From: an uncultured Tidjanibacter sp.
GTDB taxonomy: Bacteria; Bacteroidota; Bacteroidia; Bacteroidales; Rikenellaceae
Reading direction: 5' to 3'
Length of the DNA stretch: 16,781 nt
Assembly (NCBI GenBank): GCA_934663885.1
Contig: CAKUKW010000022.1
Span: 1 to 16,781 of the forward strand
The position numbers were made by a program, and so were the translations under genes. The notes beneath the pieces were generated by a model. It saw only the letters and a program-made list of their open reading frames with translations, was not told the DNA's origin and ran no database searches. The first letter of the stretch is position 1; every line of letters starts with the position of its first letter. This document shows, piece by piece, positions 14,603 through 16,781 of this stretch.

Positions 14603-16630
14603 TTACTGCTCCATCACCTCCCTGGGTGCCAGGCGTATGACAGCGGTATCCGAGTAAAGCGACGAAAGGGCCGTTATAGTATTGTCTCCCGGGCGTATTA
14701 TCACATTGTTCCATGTGAAAATTCCTTTCTGCCCCTGCTTTTTACCTATGGATTTTCCGTTTACGAACAATTCGACCTCTTCCTGATTGGAGTAGACTTT
14801 TATGGTCTGCCTGTCGCTGCGAAGCATATTATTCCTTTTTCCCACTATCCGCACGAAAGGATCTTCCGTATTCCAGTTAGCTTTATACAGGTAGAAGGCG
14901 TCTTTGCGCGTCTGCCTGTCGAACGTCACCAGCCCGCTGTCATTTATCCCACGGCCTTCGCCGAAAGTGTATCGAACGGAGCCATAGTCGAATATATCCC
15001 CCGCAAACAGGGCCCAGAACCTCGTATCGCCGTCGAGCCGTTTGAGGTAAACTTCATGGAAATGTGTCTGCCAACCCTCAGGATGCCATGAGCCGTTTCG
15101 CCTCGGTCGGCGCAGGCTCTCCTGCTGCTGGTGCACGGAGCCCCCACAGCTGTAACTAATCCCCGGTTTAAGTTTGCCCCACGCGGGATTATCACGGATC
15201 TGGTCGGCCCAGACACCGATATCCTCTGGCCGCCCTTCCACCCAACCGAAAGCCTGGTGGAAAATTATAAGGTCTGTTATGGTGTTGATCTCCCCGTCCT
15301 TTGTGCTGGTTCCCACTGTCAGGCGCCCGGGATCTATCGTTTTCGCAATGGTATTCAATTCTTTTATGTACGGCAGGGGATCGTCTCCACGCAGTTCGGG
15401 CTGTGTGAAAAGCGACCACGACACGATGGAAGGATGGTTGTAGAGTTGGTAAAGCATTTCCCGAAGCTGGAGCTTTCCGTTGTCCCGGAATCCCGGTGTA
15501 TCATAAAAACCTTTGCGTTCGAGCGTTGAGGAACCCGTCAGCGGAAGGTCGTTGATAACTATCAGACCGATTTGGTCGCACATCCCGTAAAATTCCTGCG
15601 AATGCGCCCCTCCGGCTACCCTGACAGCGTTGGCCCCCATTTCGCGGATGAGTTCTATATCCTGCCTTATATGTCCCGGAAGCGATACCGGCCCGTAGGT
15701 CGACCTGTCGCGGTGGAGTACGACGCCTTTCAGGGGGTATGGGTGCCCGTTAAGAGAAAAACCCGTTTTCGGATCTACGGAAAAATACCGGAAACCTGTC
15801 TTTACCGTAACCGAATCCACGGCTTTTCCGTCGATGAGCCTTACGGTGATATCGTATAAATAGGGATCCCGGGTTCCGTTCCACAGAACCGGATCTTCTA
15901 CCCCGAATGAAACGGAATGATCGCTAATCCCCTTTTCAACCCGCGGGCGAAGGGAGTTTTCGCTGATTACCTTACCGTCGCCATCCGTTATCTTTACCTC
16001 CAGGCGGAGCTGTTTAGGTACGCGCGCATTAACCCTGATGCCTATATTTCCTTCGGCCTTCGTTCCCGAAACGGCGGTGCTTCTCACGAAAACCCCGTCC
16101 GAACCGTATTTGTCCAGCCCTATAATGTTCGTATTGGTGATTATAAGTTCCGCGTCACGGAATATTCCCCCATAGGAGTTGTCTTCCCCTGCCGTCGGAA
16201 GGACATCTATCCGCTCGCCGTTATTGACCGCTACCCAGAAGAGGTTGCGGCCTGCGAAATCCACATAATCGGTTATCTCGAACACGAAAGCGTTGCTGCC
16301 TCCTTCATGCTGGCCGACGTGCCTCCCGTTTATAATAAGGTTTGTTACTGAGTTGGCGCCTCCAAATTTCATGAATATTCGCCTGCTTCGCCATTGCGGT
16401 TTTATTTCTATGTATTTCAGGTAATTACCTATGCCCCTGTAATATCCTTTATTGCCGGCAAGCGCGTCGGCATTCCATGTGTGCGGCAGGTTTACGGCAA
16501 GTGAATCGCGCTCGTTGTAGGTAAAGAATTTCCACCCCTGATTAATATCGTACACATCCCGCTCCTGCGCCCCAATCGTGAAAACTGACAGGCCCAGCAA
16601 TAAGGATAATAATATAAGAAAATTTTTCAT
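14603..16630 (-). CDS. Secreted glycoside hydrolase family 2 protein, probably catalytically impaired
   Basis: The 675-residue protein begins with a signal peptide (MKNFLILLSLLLGLSVFTIG, cut near AQ at 21-22). An N-terminal GH2 sugar-binding jelly roll follows (about 28-165; WKFFTY, NLPHTWNADAL, YYRGIGNY), then an Ig-like domain (about 170-295), a TIM barrel (about 300-575; LKGVVLHRDRS, MGANAVRVAG, NHPSIVSWSL) and a C-terminal Ig-like domain. GH2 enzymes include beta-galactosidases, glucuronidases and mannosidases. The acid/base motif, normally NE after the WxLF-type strand, reads TQ (409-410) in SWSLFTQPEL. The nucleophile Glu of the SEYG-type strand is Tyr493 (ISYSCGG). Both catalytic acids therefore appear lost, while the fold and reading frame are intact. 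No SusC/SusD genes are nearby. Substrate is unknown. Confidence 0.85.
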   Translation of the reverse strand: MKNFLILLSLLLGLSVFTIGAQERDVYDINQGWKFFTYNERDSLAVNLPHTWNADALAGNKGYYRGIGNYLKYIEIKPQWRSRRIFMKFGGANSVTNLIINGRHVGQHEGGSNAFVFEITDYVDFAGRNLFWVAVNNGERIDVLPTAGEDNSYGGIFRDAELIITNTNIIGLDKYGSDGVFVRSTAVSGTKAEGNIGIRVNARVPKQLRLEVKITDGDGKVISENSLRPRVEKGISDHSVSFGVEDPVLWNGTRDPYLYDITVRLIDGKAVDSVTVKTGFRYFSVDPKTGFSLNGHPYPLKGVVLHRDRSTYGPVSLPGHIRQDIELIREMGANAVRVAGGAHSQEFYGMCDQIGLIVINDLPLTGSSTLERKGFYDTPGFRDNGKLQLREMLYQLYNHPSIVSWSLFTQPELRGDDPLPYIKELNTIAKTIDPGRLTVGTSTKDGEINTITDLIIFHQAFGWVEGRPEDIGVWADQIRDNPAWGKLKPGISYSCGGSVHQQQESLRRPRRNGSWHPEGWQTHFHEVYLKRLDGDTRFWALFAGDIFDYGSVRYTFGEGRGINDSGLVTFDRQTRKDAFYLYKANWNTEDPFVRIVGKRNNMLRSDRQTIKVYSNQEEVELFVNGKSIGKKQGQKGIFTWNNVIIRPGDNTITALSSLYSDTAVIRLAPREVMEQ

Positions 16631-16679
16631 AAACAGGGTATGGTACGGGACGGAGCCCCTAATTTGAGCTGTTACAGGG

Positions 16680-16687
16680 CAAAGGTA
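16680..16687 (-). promoter_or_regulatory. -7 promoter box for the GH2 gene
   Basis: On the minus strand the bases read TACCTTTG, an exact TAnnTTTG match about 50 bases before the ATG. The -33 element is weak (TTTC at 16711-16714, 23 bases away). Confidence 0.45.
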
Positions 16688-16740
16688 GAAAAAAATTACT
16701 ATTTTCGTAGGAAATTACGGCCTGCGAAAGGCTCCGGAAA

Positions 16741-16781
16741 ATGAATGTTTTAGACCTTATACTAATCATACTGCTCGTTAT
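16741..16781 (+). CDS. CvpA-family membrane protein, first 13 residues (cut by window edge)
   Basis: The visible start MNVLDLILIILLV is hydrophobic and resembles the opening of Bacteroidota CvpA-like proteins (MNVLDIIxLIP-type). CvpA is a small inner-membrane protein originally linked to colicin V production. It is divergent from the GH2 gene, with 110 bases between start codons. Only 13 residues are available, so another membrane protein is possible. Confidence 0.5.
   Translation, partial: MNVLDLILIILLV

Overview
The window looks like a chromosomal core segment of a Bacteroidota genome, most likely order Bacteroidales. Three things point there. The protein sequences carry lineage-typical variants: MurA with Asp at the usual Cys115 position, YbeY with Asp as third metal ligand, and Mrp without its C-terminal CxxC. 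Promoter-like TAnnTTTG boxes sit before several genes, as in Bacteroides, and start codons lie in A-rich leaders rather than behind strong Shine-Dalgarno sites. Lipoproteins and an EnvC-type activator with Bacteroidales-style neighbours are also present. No transposase, phage gene, CRISPR array, tRNA or rRNA was seen.

Layout. The left edge holds the first 95 codons of sppA (- strand). A divergent AT-rich region separates it from mrp (+). A 397-bp spacer with a well-formed promoter precedes nadA (+), and a perfect 13-bp inverted repeat follows it. glnS (+) is preceded by a -7 box and a leader that can fold. glnS converges on mnmG (-). The gap between them carries two perfect TGTTCCACGTGGAACA palindromes, which match the ParB/Spo0J centromere site parS. 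One of them is the centre of a 52-bp perfect palindrome.

A minus-strand cluster reads pheS > TPR lipoprotein > envC-like > ybeY > mnmG (phenylalanyl-tRNA synthesis, envelope and peptidoglycan hydrolase control, rRNA maturation, tRNA wobble modification). Its TPR and envC genes overlap by four bases. Divergent from pheS is a DUF3829-like lipoprotein gene (+). It is followed by a strong intrinsic terminator and then murA (+), the first committed peptidoglycan enzyme. murA converges on a secreted glycoside hydrolase family 2 protein (-) that appears to have lost both catalytic glutamates. The right edge holds the first codons of a CvpA-like membrane protein (+).

The strongest unexpected feature is the parS pair beside mnmG (gidA), which suggests an origin-proximal centromere region. 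Next come the foldable glnS leader, the apparent GH2 pseudoenzyme, and a repeated motif that falls inside the nadA promoter. Most protein-level oddities (MurA Asp, YbeY Asp, Mrp without CxxC, degenerate LytM domain) are probably lineage traits rather than novelties. All identifications are by eye from translated sequence; no database search was run.
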